Assembly (NCBI GenBank): GCA_946478765.1 | Contig: CAMLDH010000009.1 | Location: 1-30,251 of the forward strand | Origin: an uncultured Oxalobacteraceae bacterium | Lineage (GTDB): Bacteria; Pseudomonadota; Gammaproteobacteria; Burkholderiales; Burkholderiaceae | Length of the DNA stretch: 30,251 nt | Direction of reading: 5' to 3' | Shown: in pieces, positions 19,965-27,765 of the stretch | Layout of the letters: every line of letters starts with the position of its first letter | Numbering within the stretch: the stretch's first letter is position 1 | Notes under the pieces: generated by a model | Told to the model about the DNA's origin: nothing | The model's database searches: none | What the model saw: the letters and a program-made list of their open reading frames with translations, nothing else | Position numbers and translations under genes: made by a program

Positions 19965-20354
19965 TTATGTACTGGACGACGCCAGCTTCAATACCGGCTC
20001 GCCAACTTCATCGTAGGAGAGTTTACCGGACACCACAGCGCCGCCGTGCATTTCCAGCGCTTTATAATTTACATCGCCAGTTATGCGGGCTTTCGGCTGT
20101 AATTCAAGCAGTTCGGATGAAAAAACCGGGCCGGTGATTTCGCCGTTCACCACAAGATACGCAACGCGCACTTCGCCTTCGACTTTCGCGTGCTCGGAAA
20201 TCACCAGCATGCTGGCCTGGTCTTCGTCCGCGATGACATTGCCTTTGACGTGACCATCGATACGCAAACCGCCCTTGAAATGCAAATTACCTTCGATCCT
20301 GGTCGCCATGCCAATCAGGCTGTCGATCGTGCTTTTGGTTTTTCGGCCAAACAT
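19965..20354 (-). CDS. Bactofilin family cytoskeletal protein
   Basis: A 129-residue polymer-forming protein. The core is a right-handed beta helix built of short repeats with evenly spaced hydrophobics and glycines: IEGNLHFKGGLRIDGHVKGNVIA, LVISEHAKVEGEVRVAYLVVNGEITGPV, LLELQPKARITGDVNY. Tails at both ends are short. Bactofilins assemble into filaments without nucleotide and often position cell-wall enzymes. A perfect AAAGGAG precedes the ATG. It lies in one unit with a membrane coiled-coil protein upstream and erpA downstream. Confidence 0.95.
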   Translation of the reverse strand: MFGRKTKSTIDSLIGMATRIEGNLHFKGGLRIDGHVKGNVIADEDQASMLVISEHAKVEGEVRVAYLVVNGEITGPVFSSELLELQPKARITGDVNYKALEMHGGAVVSGKLSYDEVGEPVLKLASSST

Positions 20355-20364
20355 GATGGCTCCT

Positions 20365-21126
20365 TTACAAATTGGCAGACTGCTGGGCGCGTATTTGGCC
20401 CCGCTCGAGGACTCGTGCCTGGACGGCCTTCATCGAAGCGCCTTCCGGCATGGTCAAAACACCTTCCACGCGCTGATAATGCTTGAATCCAAGTTTGAAC
20501 TTGTCAGCATCGGCAGCATTTCCTTGAGGAAAGTTAATCATAGCACTTTTGCCCCCTTGCAGAACCATTACCGCAAGTTGCAAGTTCCCGACAAAATCAC
20601 GATCCCCCTTGCCGCCCTGCATAATTAACAAGCGATAACGCAACTGGTTTGGCGCAACGATATCGGCCTTTAAACGCCGAATCGATATCCCTAGCGGGCC
20701 GGTATCGGTGGGCAGCAGACTCTCGAAAAATGCCAGATCTTCTTTTAGTTTAATGTTTTCCGATTCCAGCGTCTTGACTTGCATCACTAACTGTTTTTGT
20801 GCGGACCGCTCGATATTGAGCTGGCTTTCCGCCGCATTGACTGTCGTCGAGAATTGGTCGCGTTCAGTACGGATTTTTTCGATCTGCTCCTGAAGCGTTG
20901 CGAATTGCTCCTTGTTCGCCCCAGGATTGAAGCCGGCAATACTGCGCCCAAGGTCGTAAGCCCACATCGACATTGCCCCACCCAGACCCAGCACAATCGC
21001 AAAGAACACGATCCGAAAGGGCCATGGCATTTGGGTCCTGATCGTCATTTTGGGTGCGGAAACGGACATGCGCCGAACCCAGAGTTTGAACTTCAGCGAA
21101 TTGGAAAACGGATGGGGAGATGTCAT
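20365..21126 (-). CDS. Membrane coiled-coil protein, DUF6776-like
   Basis: 253 residues. One membrane segment (about 38-57, FRIVFFAIVLGLGGAMSMWAY) follows a basic N-terminus, so the protein is single-pass with most of it outside the cytoplasm. Next comes a coiled coil of roughly 75 residues (KEQFATLQEQIEKIRTERDQ to ENIKLKEDLAFFESLL), then a compact C-terminal domain with LRYRLLIMQGGKGDRDFVG and VEGVLTMPEGASMKAVQARVL. Family function is unknown. The next gene (10 bases on) encodes a bactofilin, so a role in anchoring a cytoskeletal or wall-related assembly is a reasonable guess. The start is uncertain; MSVSAPK at 21069 is an alternative. Confidence 0.8.
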   Translation of the reverse strand: MTSPHPFSNSLKFKLWVRRMSVSAPKMTIRTQMPWPFRIVFFAIVLGLGGAMSMWAYDLGRSIAGFNPGANKEQFATLQEQIEKIRTERDQFSTTVNAAESQLNIERSAQKQLVMQVKTLESENIKLKEDLAFFESLLPTDTGPLGISIRRLKADIVAPNQLRYRLLIMQGGKGDRDFVGNLQLAVMVLQGGKSAMINFPQGNAADADKFKLGFKHYQRVEGVLTMPEGASMKAVQARVLERGQIRAQQSANL

Positions 21127-21144
21127 GTATTTGTTTGTATTGGC

Positions 21145-22188
21145 TTATGGCATCACCGGAATATGCATCAATCCGGTTGTCTCATCAAGGCCGAACAGGA
21201 TATTCATGCATTGAACGCCCTGTCCCGCAGCACCTTTAACGAGATTATCTTCGACTACCAGAATCACCAATAAATCCCCGCCGCCAGGACGATGCACGGC
21301 AATGCGCAGCATGTTCGAAGCGCGCACCGAACGCGTTTCCGGAAGACTGCCGGCCGGCATCACATCGACAAAGCGATCGTTCCTGAAATGATTTTCGTAC
21401 AGTCCCTGGAAATCGGTATTGCGCGCCTCCGGCAAAATGCTTGCATACAGCGTCGAATGGATGCCGCGTATCATCGGCACCAAGTGCGGCACGAACGTCA
21501 GGCCGATTTTGCGGCCGGCGATTGCCTGCAAACCCTGCACGGTTTCCGGCAAATGCCGATGCCCCTTCACACCGTAGGCCTTGAAGTTGTCGGCCGCTTC
21601 CGCCAGCAAGGTCGCCACTTCCGCCTTGCGGCCGGCGCCGGACACGCCCGACTTGCAGTCGGCGATTAACCCATTCTCGTTGACGAGCGGTTTGCCTTGC
21701 GCCAAAAGCGGTGCATAACCCAATTGCATTGAGGTCGGATAGCAGCCCGGCAAGCCTATAATGCGCGCCTTCTTGATGGCTTCGCGATTCACTTCCGGCA
21801 ATCCGTACACCGCCTCCTCCAGTAGATCAGGGCACGAATGCGGCATGCCATACCATTTCTCAAACTCGGCGGTATCCTTGAGGCGGAAATCCGCGGCCAG
21901 GTCGATGATTTTCACGCCCGCCGCGAGCAATTCCGGCGCCTGCGCCATCGCCACACCATGCGGCGTCGCAAAAAACACCACGTCGCATTCCCTGAGTTTG
22001 GCTTTTTCGGGTGCCGAGAAAGCGAGTGAAACGTGGCCGCGTAACGATGGGTACATGTCGGCGACCGGCATGCCGTCCTCCTTGCGCGACGTGATGGCGG
22101 TTAATTTCACTTCCGGGTGCGGTGCCAGCAAGCGCAGCAACTCGACGCCTGTGTAGCCAGTGCCGCCGACGATACCAACTTTGATCAT
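21145..22188 (-). CDS. argC: N-acetyl-gamma-glutamyl-phosphate reductase
   Basis: A 347-residue NADPH enzyme, third step of arginine synthesis. The nucleotide-binding GGTGYTG is at 8-14 and the catalytic Cys149 in [25 protein letters not shown] and [17 protein letters not shown] are also typical. The length matches the long bacterial form. It leads a unit with the coiled-coil membrane protein, the bactofilin and erpA, and follows the rpsI terminator. Confidence 0.98.
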   Translation of the reverse strand: MIKVGIVGGTGYTGVELLRLLAPHPEVKLTAITSRKEDGMPVADMYPSLRGHVSLAFSAPEKAKLRECDVVFFATPHGVAMAQAPELLAAGVKIIDLAADFRLKDTAEFEKWYGMPHSCPDLLEEAVYGLPEVNREAIKKARIIGLPGCYPTSMQLGYAPLLAQGKPLVNENGLIADCKSGVSGAGRKAEVATLLAEAADNFKAYGVKGHRHLPETVQGLQAIAGRKIGLTFVPHLVPMIRGIHSTLYASILPEARNTDFQGLYENHFRNDRFVDVMPAGSLPETRSVRASNMLRIAVHRPGGGDLLVILVVEDNLVKGAAGQGVQCMNILFGLDETTGLMHIPVMP

Positions 22189-22257
22189 GCTTTTTCCTTA
22201 CGTGAGATTTACGCTGATTTTATTTTAACAGGCACCCAAAAAGCTTCTGTCAAATGC

Positions 22258-22290
22258 AAAAAGCCGCCGGGCGCAAACCAGGCGGCTTTT
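22258..22290 (-). terminator. Intrinsic terminator of rplM-rpsI
   Basis: On the minus strand AAAAGCCGCC and GGCGGCTTTTT enclose a 12-base loop, and the T-run follows. It stands 20 bases after the rpsI stop. Confidence 0.9.
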
Positions 22291-22310
22291 CGATGCTCTG
22301 AAAACGCAGA

Positions 22311-22703
22311 TTAGCGCTTGGAGAACTGCTTGGCGCGGCGTGCTTTACGCAGACCGACCTTCTTACGTTCAACTTCACGTGCATCGCGCGTGACGAAACC
22401 TGCTTTGGACAACTCCGGCTTCAGCGTGGCATCGTAGTCGATCAATGCACGGGTAATGCCGTGGCGGACTGCACCGGCTTGGCCGGATTCACCGCCGCCA
22501 TGGACGTTGACCTTGATGTCGAAACGCTCGACGTTGTTGGTCAGTTCCAGCGGTTGACGGATAACCATCAGGCCAGTCTCGCGTGAAAAATATTCGTTAG
22601 CCGGTTTGCCGTTGACGACGATCTGGCCACTGCCGACCTTGATGAAGACGCGCGCAACTGCACTCTTGCGACGGCCGGTTCCGTAATTGTAGTTACCGAT
22701 CAT
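22311..22703 (-). CDS. rpsI: 30S ribosomal protein S9
   Basis: 130 residues, the full length of bacterial S9. The end is the characteristic basic tail [18 protein letters not shown] that reaches the P-site tRNA. It begins [20 protein letters not shown], and the core has [20 protein letters not shown]. It starts 9 bases after rplM, the standard pair. Confidence 0.99.
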   Translation of the reverse strand: MIGNYNYGTGRRKSAVARVFIKVGSGQIVVNGKPANEYFSRETGLMVIRQPLELTNNVERFDIKVNVHGGGESGQAGAVRHGITRALIDYDATLKPELSKAGFVTRDAREVERKKVGLRKARRAKQFSKR

Positions 22704-22712
22704 GTCTGTTCC

Positions 22713-23141
22713 TTACAGTTCGAGTGCTTTGGGTTGCTGCGCAGTGTGCGGATGCGTTGCCTCTGCGTACACTTTGAGCTTCTTGATCATCGCGTAGCCG
22801 AGCGGGCCTTTAGGCAACATGCCTTTGACCGCTTTCTCAAGCGCGCGCCCCGGAAAACGCTCTTGCATTTTCTGGAAATTCGTTTCGTAGATGCCGCCCG
22901 GATAACCGGTGTGGCGGAAATACGTTTTATTCAGCGCTTTGGTGCCGGTCACGCGCAGCTTGCCTGCGTTGACGACCACGATGAAATCGCCCGTGTCGAC
23001 GTGCGGAGTAAATTCCGGTTTGTGTTTGCCGCGCAATCGGAGTGCCACTTCGCTGGCAACACGTCCGAGGACTTTGTCCGTCGCGTCAATCACGAACCAG
23101 TCACGCTTGACCTCATGGGTTTTAGCGGAAAAGGTTTTCAT
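22713..23141 (-). CDS. rplM: 50S ribosomal protein L13
   Basis: 142 residues, normal length. Begins [42 protein letters not shown] and [19 protein letters not shown] are family landmarks. AGGAAG stands 7 bases before the ATG. In many bacteria L13 represses its own operon; nothing here shows that directly. Candidate promoter at 23257-23287. Confidence 0.99.
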   Translation of the reverse strand: MKTFSAKTHEVKRDWFVIDATDKVLGRVASEVALRLRGKHKPEFTPHVDTGDFIVVVNAGKLRVTGTKALNKTYFRHTGYPGGIYETNFQKMQERFPGRALEKAVKGMLPKGPLGYAMIKKLKVYAEATHPHTAQQPKALEL

Positions 23142-23256
23142 GATGACTTCCTAACTAGATTAAATGCTCAAATTGGTGGTTCCGCGCATTCGCCGTTGCG
23201 GGCGTTGTGCGGACTCGGCCTTGTTATCTCTTTCCTGAGCAAACGGAAAGCCGGAA

Positions 23257-23287
23257 ATTATAGCCCTTTTCAAGGGCTTGGCGTCAA
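23257..23287 (-). promoter_or_regulatory. Candidate rplM-rpsI promoter with palindromic 19-bp spacer
   Basis: TTGACG (23282-23287) and TATAAT (23257-23262) on the minus strand stand 19 bases apart. The spacer holds the dyad AGCCCTT-TTC-AAGGGCT (23262-23278). Transcription would start near 23250, giving a leader of about 110 bases. Confidence 0.55.
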
Positions 23288-23340
23288 ATTTAATTGCAAA
23301 GACGGGCAAGCGGCGAAGTTTGCGATCGCAACGTTAAGGG

Positions 23341-23375
23341 ATAAAAAAAACCCGAAGCCGCGAAGCTTCGGGTTT
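23341..23375 (-). terminator. Intrinsic terminator of the candidate sRNA
   Basis: On the minus strand AAACCCGAAGC-TTCGCG-GCTTCGGGTTT is followed by five more T. It faces away from any coding gene on that strand, which is what reveals the sRNA. Confidence 0.9.
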
Positions 23376-23451
23376 AAATCCACACCAAAGGAGGAGGGTG
23401 GAGGAGACAACAGCTTGATCGCTTCCGCTTTGAGAAACCTCAACGATCAAT
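23343..23451 (-). ncRNA. Candidate small RNA with anti-Shine-Dalgarno CCUCC blocks
   Basis: A self-contained transcription unit of about 109 nt. Promoter: TTGCGG (23481-23486), 17 bases, TATAAT (23458-23463). The 5' domain pairs UUGAUCG (23450-23444) with CGAUCAA (23421-23415), with an inner hairpin UUGAG-GUUU-CUCAA. Next comes an unpaired pyrimidine-rich linker with CUCCUCCACCCUCCUCC (23406-23390), two blocks complementary to Shine-Dalgarno sequences. Last is an intrinsic terminator, stem AAACCCGAAGC/GCUUCGGGUUU with a U-run at 23347-23343. No protein gene lies upstream on this strand that could own the terminator. The architecture resembles the CCUCC-motif sRNAs of alphaproteobacteria and perhaps the betaproteobacterial toxic sRNA family; that link is from memory. 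Confidence 0.7.
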
Positions 23452-23457
23452 AAATTA

Positions 23458-23486
23458 ATTATAGCGACTCCGATTGTGCGCCGCAA
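23458..23486 (-). promoter_or_regulatory. Sigma70-type promoter of the candidate sRNA
   Basis: TTGCGG and a perfect TATAAT lie 17 bases apart on the minus strand; the predicted start is near 23451, exactly where the folded part of the RNA begins. Confidence 0.7.
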
Positions 23487-23487
23487 G

Positions 23488-23740
23488 GTAAATTAGCGAA
23501 ATTTGTTTGCCCATTGAGAGAGAAGCATTTCATCAAAAAATAAATCCCATAAAAATCATGCTCTTATATTTATATTTCACAATGTGGCAAGCATTGCGCA
23601 ATGCGAATTTCGTTGCATTGCAGCAAAAATCACCTAATTTATGGGATATTCAGGCGCGAAAACAGTCCCCAAGTCTCGCTTTTGCCTGATAAATAGAGGC
23701 GGTCGGACCAGTTACAATACCGTCTGTCTGAAATCAAGAG
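23488..23740. other. AT-rich gene-free stretch upstream of the OsmC gene
   Basis: About 250 bases, clearly AT-richer than the surroundings. It holds a 14-bp perfect palindrome GCATTGCGCAATGC (23591-23604) and a 10-bp inverted repeat ATCCCATAAA (23544-23553)/TTTATGGGAT (23638-23647) around it. A possible reading frame at 23507-23689 has no ribosome site and atypical composition. The stretch probably holds regulatory sites for the OsmC-family gene. Confidence 0.4.
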
Positions 23741-23748
23741 AGATCACA

Positions 23749-24192
23749 ATGGAATGCACAGTACGCTGGACCGGCTTGTCCGGCATGACATTTTTGGCGG
23801 AAACCGGCTCCGGCCATGTGGTAACAATGGATGGCGCGCCGGAAGGCGGCGGACGCAACTTGGCGCCGCGTCCGATGGAAGTAGTCCTGGCCGGCACCGG
23901 CGGCTGTACCGCCTATGATGTGGTGCTGATCCTGCGCAAAAGTGGACAAGACATCCGGGCCTGCGATGTGACGCTCAAGTCGGAACGCGCGGAAAAAGAT
24001 CCAAAGGTCTTTACCAAGATCCATTTTCATTTCACTGTCCGTGGCAGGAATCTAAAATCGAACCTGGTGGAACGCGCAATCAAACTCTCGCATGAAAAAT
24101 ACTGCTCCGCCTCCACCATGCTGGAAAAGACTGCGGAAATAACGCACTCTTTTGAAATCGTGGATGATCTGACAGAGAACCCGAGCGAGTAA
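23749..24192 (+). CDS. OsmC family protein, YhfA-like
   Basis: 147 residues of the OsmC/Ohr superfamily. The two redox cysteines are in GTGGCTAYDVVLILRK and HEKYCSASTMLEK. The sequence pattern (PMEVVLAGTGGCTAYD, VTLKSERAEKDPKVFTKIHFHF, KYCSASTMLEKTAEITHSFE) follows the YhfA branch rather than peroxide-inducible Ohr. Members reduce organic hydroperoxides or bind thiol-reactive small molecules; for YhfA types the substrate is unclear. The ATG at 23749 is chosen, with GAGAG nearby upstream; a longer in-frame reading to 23641 looks non-coding. It is convergent with coq7. Confidence 0.93.
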   Translation: MECTVRWTGLSGMTFLAETGSGHVVTMDGAPEGGGRNLAPRPMEVVLAGTGGCTAYDVVLILRKSGQDIRACDVTLKSERAEKDPKVFTKIHFHFTVRGRNLKSNLVERAIKLSHEKYCSASTMLEKTAEITHSFEIVDDLTENPSE

Positions 24193-24386
24193 TCCGCCGC
24201 GCCTGATGCGGCATCTGCCTGCAGCGCCACCGAGTTATCCGCGCAAAATCGGCATACAGCTTTGTTGCAGGAGGAGGATGCCGGATCGAGGGTCTGATCG
24301 TCGGCGCGCAACACCGCTTCGATCGTCCGTTCGCGCCCATCCGGCACGCGTCTTTCGGCACCGGCCGGATTGCAGGCTTGGCACAT
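24027..24386 (-). CDS. Possible small cysteine-containing protein downstream of coq7
   Basis: A frame of 119 residues starting 11 bases after the coq7 stop. The first 65 residues lie in otherwise empty DNA and look protein-like (C and G in the third codon position are frequent). They carry MCQAC at the start and SCNKAVCRFC further on. The last 55 residues run antisense to the OsmC gene, which is against it; the real gene, if any, may be truncated or decayed. I do not recognise it. Confidence 0.3.
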   Translation of the reverse strand: MCQACNPAGAERRVPDGRERTIEAVLRADDQTLDPASSSCNKAVCRFCADNSVALQADAASGAADYSLGFSVRSSTISKECVISAVFSSMVEAEQYFSCESLIARSTRFDFRFLPRTVK

Positions 24387-24396
24387 CTTGGCCTGT

Positions 24397-25035
24397 CTAT
24401 AAATAGTAAGCAGTCGTCGTCATCACCTTTGCCATTGCCTGCATTGCCTTTTGCACCGGCACTGGCGTATCTGCCGCGCCTAACGCCTTGGCGGCGGCAC
24501 CATGTTCGATCTCATCCAGCCGCATCTGATCCACGATCGCCCGCGACTTCGCATCCTGCGGCGGCAGATGTTGCATATGACTTTCCAGATGCGCCTCGAC
24601 TTGGCGTTCGGTTTCGACGACGAAACCCAGGCTTTGCGCATCACCCAGCCGGGCCGCCACGGCGCCCAGCGCAAAGGCGCCCGCATACCAAAGAGGATTC
24701 AACAGGCTAGGCTGAGAACCGAGTTCGGTCAAACGTTGCGCAGTCCAGGCCAAATGGTCTTCTTCATCGCGCGCCGCCTGCGCAAATTGTTGCCTTAATG
24801 CATCGGTATGCGCAAATTGGCCTTGCGCTTCATACAAGGCTTGGGCGCAAATCTCCCCTACATGATTGACCCGCATCAAGCCGGCGCTATGGCGCCGCTC
24901 CGAACTATCGAGCGCAGCTTCGTCGATACACGCAGCGGGATTGGGCCGCGCGGCAGCCGCGATACCAGCCACGGCCCGTAGCATCTTGTCAAAACGAATA
25001 ATACTTGCATCCAAACGTCGCATATCACGCACCAT
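24397..25035 (-). CDS. coq7: 2-nonaprenyl-3-methyl-6-methoxy-1,4-benzoquinol hydroxylase (Coq7/UbiQ pathway)
   Basis: About 212 residues. Coq7 is a diiron monooxygenase for the C6 hydroxylation in ubiquinone synthesis, replacing flavin-dependent UbiF in many betaproteobacteria. The iron-binding E-x-x-H pairs are visible in the four-helix bundle: the [15 protein letters not shown] helix, RDEEDHLAW, the [13 protein letters not shown] helix and the [11 protein letters not shown] helix. A hydrophobic segment [18 protein letters not shown] fits membrane association. The ATG at 25035 has GAAGG just upstream. It stands alone between the OsmC gene (convergent) and the porins (divergent). Confidence 0.95.
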   Translation of the reverse strand: MVRDMRRLDASIIRFDKMLRAVAGIAAAARPNPAACIDEAALDSSERRHSAGLMRVNHVGEICAQALYEAQGQFAHTDALRQQFAQAARDEEDHLAWTAQRLTELGSQPSLLNPLWYAGAFALGAVAARLGDAQSLGFVVETERQVEAHLESHMQHLPPQDAKSRAIVDQMRLDEIEHGAAAKALGAADTPVPVQKAMQAMAKVMTTTAYYL

Positions 25036-25086
25036 TACCTTCAAAAACCGCAACGACCCGTTGCACAAAAACCACACAATAACTGG

Positions 25087-25198
25087 TAAATTGCCATGCA
25101 GACAAAATTCTCTTTGCCCTAAAACCCGATATTTGTTGAAATAGTTACCAACTTCTTGATCACATGGTTTGGAAGTCTTGGCAGGGACGTTACCACTA
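25087..25198 (+). repeat. Conserved porin upstream region, copy 1
   Basis: About 110 bases closely matching the region before the second porin (26525-26635), with an offset of 1437-1438. Shared blocks are TAAATTGCC, AAATTCTCTTTG, ATATTTGTT, CTTCTTGAT and a perfect 21-base block at 25178-25198 (TTGGCAGGGACGTTACC...). This block ends 60 bases before both porin start codons. It probably contains the promoter and leader control sites. Confidence 0.8.
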
Positions 25199-25258
25199 GC
25201 GACCTTGGTGAGTACATATAAAAATATTGTAGCGCGATCAACTCTCGGAGATTACTTA

Positions 25259-26308
25259 ATGAAAAAATCGCTTCTCGCATTGGCAGTACTCGGTGCGTTT
25301 GCAGGTGTTGCTTCCGCGCAAACTTCGGTGACCATCTATGGTTCGTTTGACGGTGGCGTGCGCAGTCAGACCAATGTTGATGCCGCTGGCAACAGCAAAT
25401 TGACAATGGGTTCGAATGGCACCTACTACTCCAACCGCCTTGGCTTCAAGGGCGTAGAAGATCTGGGTGGCGGTCTCAATGCACACTTTGCGCTTGAAAC
25501 GGGTTTCAACACCGGCACAGGCGCATTGGACAATCCCGCTGGGCGCTTGTTTAACCGAGGTGCATCAGTAGGCCTAGGCGGAACATGGGGTTCGATTGAT
25601 TTTGGACATCAGTACACCACCGTATTTAAGACGATGGCCGCCTATGATCCGCTTGGCTACAAATACACGGGAATTGACCCGGTCATAGGAATGTCAGGGG
25701 GCACTGGCAACGGCGCGACACGATTCGATAACGATATCCAATACACTGGTACGTTTGGCCCAGTGACCGCGCGTGCAGAACTCGCACTAGGTGAAGTTGC
25801 CGGAAGCTCAAGTGTCAATTCTGCGCAAAGCGTTGGCTTGAATTATGAGGGTGGCCCACTGGCCCTCGGTGCGGCCTATTTACAACGGAAAGACGGAACG
25901 ACAGCATCTGCTGCCACTTTCGATTATAAAAATTACACTCTAGGTGGCGCGTATAAGTTCGGCCCCGCCCGTGTTGCAGCAGGCTACTCGAATCAAAAAC
26001 AAGCATCGGCCACGGTCGATACCACTACCAAAAATGCTTGGGTTGGCTTGAGTTACGCGGTAGCACCGGCCACTGAAATTACTGGTGCCTATTTTCAGAC
26101 CAAGCTGTCTGCTGGTGTAAATGGTGCTGGCGATGGCAAGAAAAACCTCTTGATGCTGTCCGCGACTTACGCTCTGTCCAAACGTACGAACCTTTATGCT
26201 TTGATCGACCAAGCAACACTTAACGGCGCTCTGCGTATCGGCGGCAATGCTGCAATGAATCAAGACCGTCAACGTGACGTAGCAGTAGGTATTAACCACC
26301 TCTTCTGA
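25259..26308 (+). CDS. Gram-negative porin (Burkholderiales Omp32-like), paralogue 1
   Basis: 349 residues. The signal peptide MKKSLLALAVLGAFAGVASA is followed by the typical mature start [32 protein letters not shown] is the family signature, and alternating hydrophobic strands fit a 16-strand general porin trimer in the outer membrane. The protein ends in a C-terminal phenylalanine (INHLF), the BAM recognition signal. GGAG stands a short way before the ATG. It is a tandem duplicate of the next porin, with similar 5' DNA but more divergent body and less codon bias. Confidence 0.95.
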   Translation: MKKSLLALAVLGAFAGVASAQTSVTIYGSFDGGVRSQTNVDAAGNSKLTMGSNGTYYSNRLGFKGVEDLGGGLNAHFALETGFNTGTGALDNPAGRLFNRGASVGLGGTWGSIDFGHQYTTVFKTMAAYDPLGYKYTGIDPVIGMSGGTGNGATRFDNDIQYTGTFGPVTARAELALGEVAGSSSVNSAQSVGLNYEGGPLALGAAYLQRKDGTTASAATFDYKNYTLGGAYKFGPARVAAGYSNQKQASATVDTTTKNAWVGLSYAVAPATEITGAYFQTKLSAGVNGAGDGKKNLLMLSATYALSKRTNLYALIDQATLNGALRIGGNAAMNQDRQRDVAVGINHLF

Positions 26309-26349
26309 TCCAGCAGTTAATGCTTGAATTGTTGTAGTAGATAACACTG

Positions 26350-26387
26350 ACGGGCTTGCAAAATTGTGAGCCCGTTTTTATTTTTGC
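26350..26387 (+). terminator. Intrinsic terminator after porin 1
   Basis: Stem ACGGGCT/AGCCCGT with a 12-base loop and a following T-rich run (TTTTTATTTTT), 41 bases after the porin stop. Confidence 0.88.
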
Positions 26388-26524
26388 CTCCCCCCTCCAG
26401 AACGCACCAACATGGCACATCCAGCCAAATCGACATTGATCGACAGTTGCAAAACTGTCACCATTTCGCATGACATGTTATTTTTTTATAACTTTTTGTT
26501 GTAAAAAAGCCCCACATTTTGGCT

Positions 26525-26635
26525 TAAATTGCCGTCTCGACCAAATTCTCTTTGATCGTCATACCAATATTTGTTCAAATAACACCAGCTTCTTGATGTC
26601 ATGCATTGGAAGTGTTGGCAGGGACGTTACCACTA
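26525..26635 (+). repeat. Conserved porin upstream region, copy 2
   Basis: The counterpart of 25087-25198, including the perfect 21-base block at 26615-26635 that again ends 60 bases before the start codon. The porin and its leader were thus duplicated together, or both leaders are held by the same regulator. Confidence 0.8.
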
Positions 26636-26695
26636 ATCGCCTTGCTGATTGCAGCATATGAGCTGAGCAAAAATATAACCTTAGAGGATTACCTA

Positions 26696-27691
26696 ATGAA
26701 AAAATCGCTTCTCGCACTCGCAGTTCTGGCTTCGTTCGCAGGTGTTGCTTCTGCACAAACCAATGTCACCGTGTACGGCGTGGTTGATGCTGGTATCGTT
26801 CATGAAACTGGCGGCGCTGCAGGTTCTTCGCTGCGCTTGTCTAGCGGTGTTCAATCCGGTTCCCGTTTGGGTTTCAAAGGGACGGAAGATCTGGGTGGTG
26901 GTTTGTCCGCCAAATTCCAATTGGAACAAGGCGTTCTGATTGACACTGGCGTGTCTGGCCAAGGCGGTGTTCTGTTCGGTCGTCAAGCATGGGTTGGTTT
27001 GGGCGGTAACTTCGGCCAAGTTTCCGCTGGTCGTCAATACACACCAATCTTCATCCTGTTGGACAGCATTGATCCGTTCGGCACTGGCTTGACTGGTGAC
27101 TCCCAGAACTTGTTCGTAAACGGTCCAAGCCGCATGAACAACTCCGTCGTTTATAGCACTCCCGGCAATCTGAACGGCTTCAATGCTTCCGTCGCATATG
27201 GTTTCGGTGAAGTTGCTGGCAACACAGGCGCGAATCGCCAAGTTGGCTTCTCCGCTGGTTACGCAAATGGCCCATTAAACGTTGGTGTTGCTTATCACAA
27301 TACAAACGATGCTACTAACACTGACAGCGCAAAAGTAACTTTAGTTGGTGGTACATACAACTTTGGCGTCGTGACAGCGCATGCTGCCATCGGATTCAAC
27401 AAAGGTGTTGGCACACTTGACAGCCGCGACTGGCTGGCTGGCGTTACCGTTCCGTTCGGCGCTAGCAGCGTGTTCGCTTCGTACGTTCGTAAGGACGACC
27501 GTTCGGCTCTTAACCAAGATGCAAACCAACTCGCAGTTGGCTACACCTACTCCTTGTCCAAGCGCACCAACCTGTACGCATCCTACGCTCGTATCAGCAA
27601 TAACAACGGCGCTGCTTACACTGTAGGCGATGCAAGCAATGGTTACGCCGGCGACAAAGGTTTGGCAGTTGGTGTTCGTCACAAATTCTAA
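26696..27691 (+). CDS. Gram-negative porin (Burkholderiales Omp32-like), paralogue 2
   Basis: 331 residues. The signal peptide MKKSLLALAVLASFAGVASA differs from paralogue 1 by two residues. The mature protein begins QTNVTVYGVVDAG, carries SRLGFKGTEDLGGGLSAKF and YTYSLSKRTNLYASYAR, and ends with the C-terminal phenylalanine (VRHKF). Codon choice is strongly biased to GGT, GTT, GCT and CGT, as in very highly expressed outer-membrane proteins, unlike paralogue 1. The GGATT-containing leader before the ATG matches that of paralogue 1. It has its own strong terminator 42 bases after the stop. Confidence 0.96.
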   Translation: MKKSLLALAVLASFAGVASAQTNVTVYGVVDAGIVHETGGAAGSSLRLSSGVQSGSRLGFKGTEDLGGGLSAKFQLEQGVLIDTGVSGQGGVLFGRQAWVGLGGNFGQVSAGRQYTPIFILLDSIDPFGTGLTGDSQNLFVNGPSRMNNSVVYSTPGNLNGFNASVAYGFGEVAGNTGANRQVGFSAGYANGPLNVGVAYHNTNDATNTDSAKVTLVGGTYNFGVVTAHAAIGFNKGVGTLDSRDWLAGVTVPFGASSVFASYVRKDDRSALNQDANQLAVGYTYSLSKRTNLYASYARISNNNGAAYTVGDASNGYAGDKGLAVGVRHKF

Positions 27692-27733
27692 GCATTTGCA
27701 GGCGCAAGCCTGTGATGATTTGAATGCAATATA

Positions 27734-27765
27734 GAAAAGGCACCTTCGGGTGCCTTTTCTTTTTG
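27734..27765 (+). terminator. Intrinsic terminator after porin 2
   Basis: Stem AAAAGGCACC/GGTGCCTTTT with a stable TTCG tetraloop, then CTTTTT. Confidence 0.95.

Noticed and set aside
23507..23689. Plus-strand 60-codon frame in the AT-rich gap
   Set aside because: No ribosome site, no conserved features, and overlaps the presumed promoter area of the OsmC-family gene.
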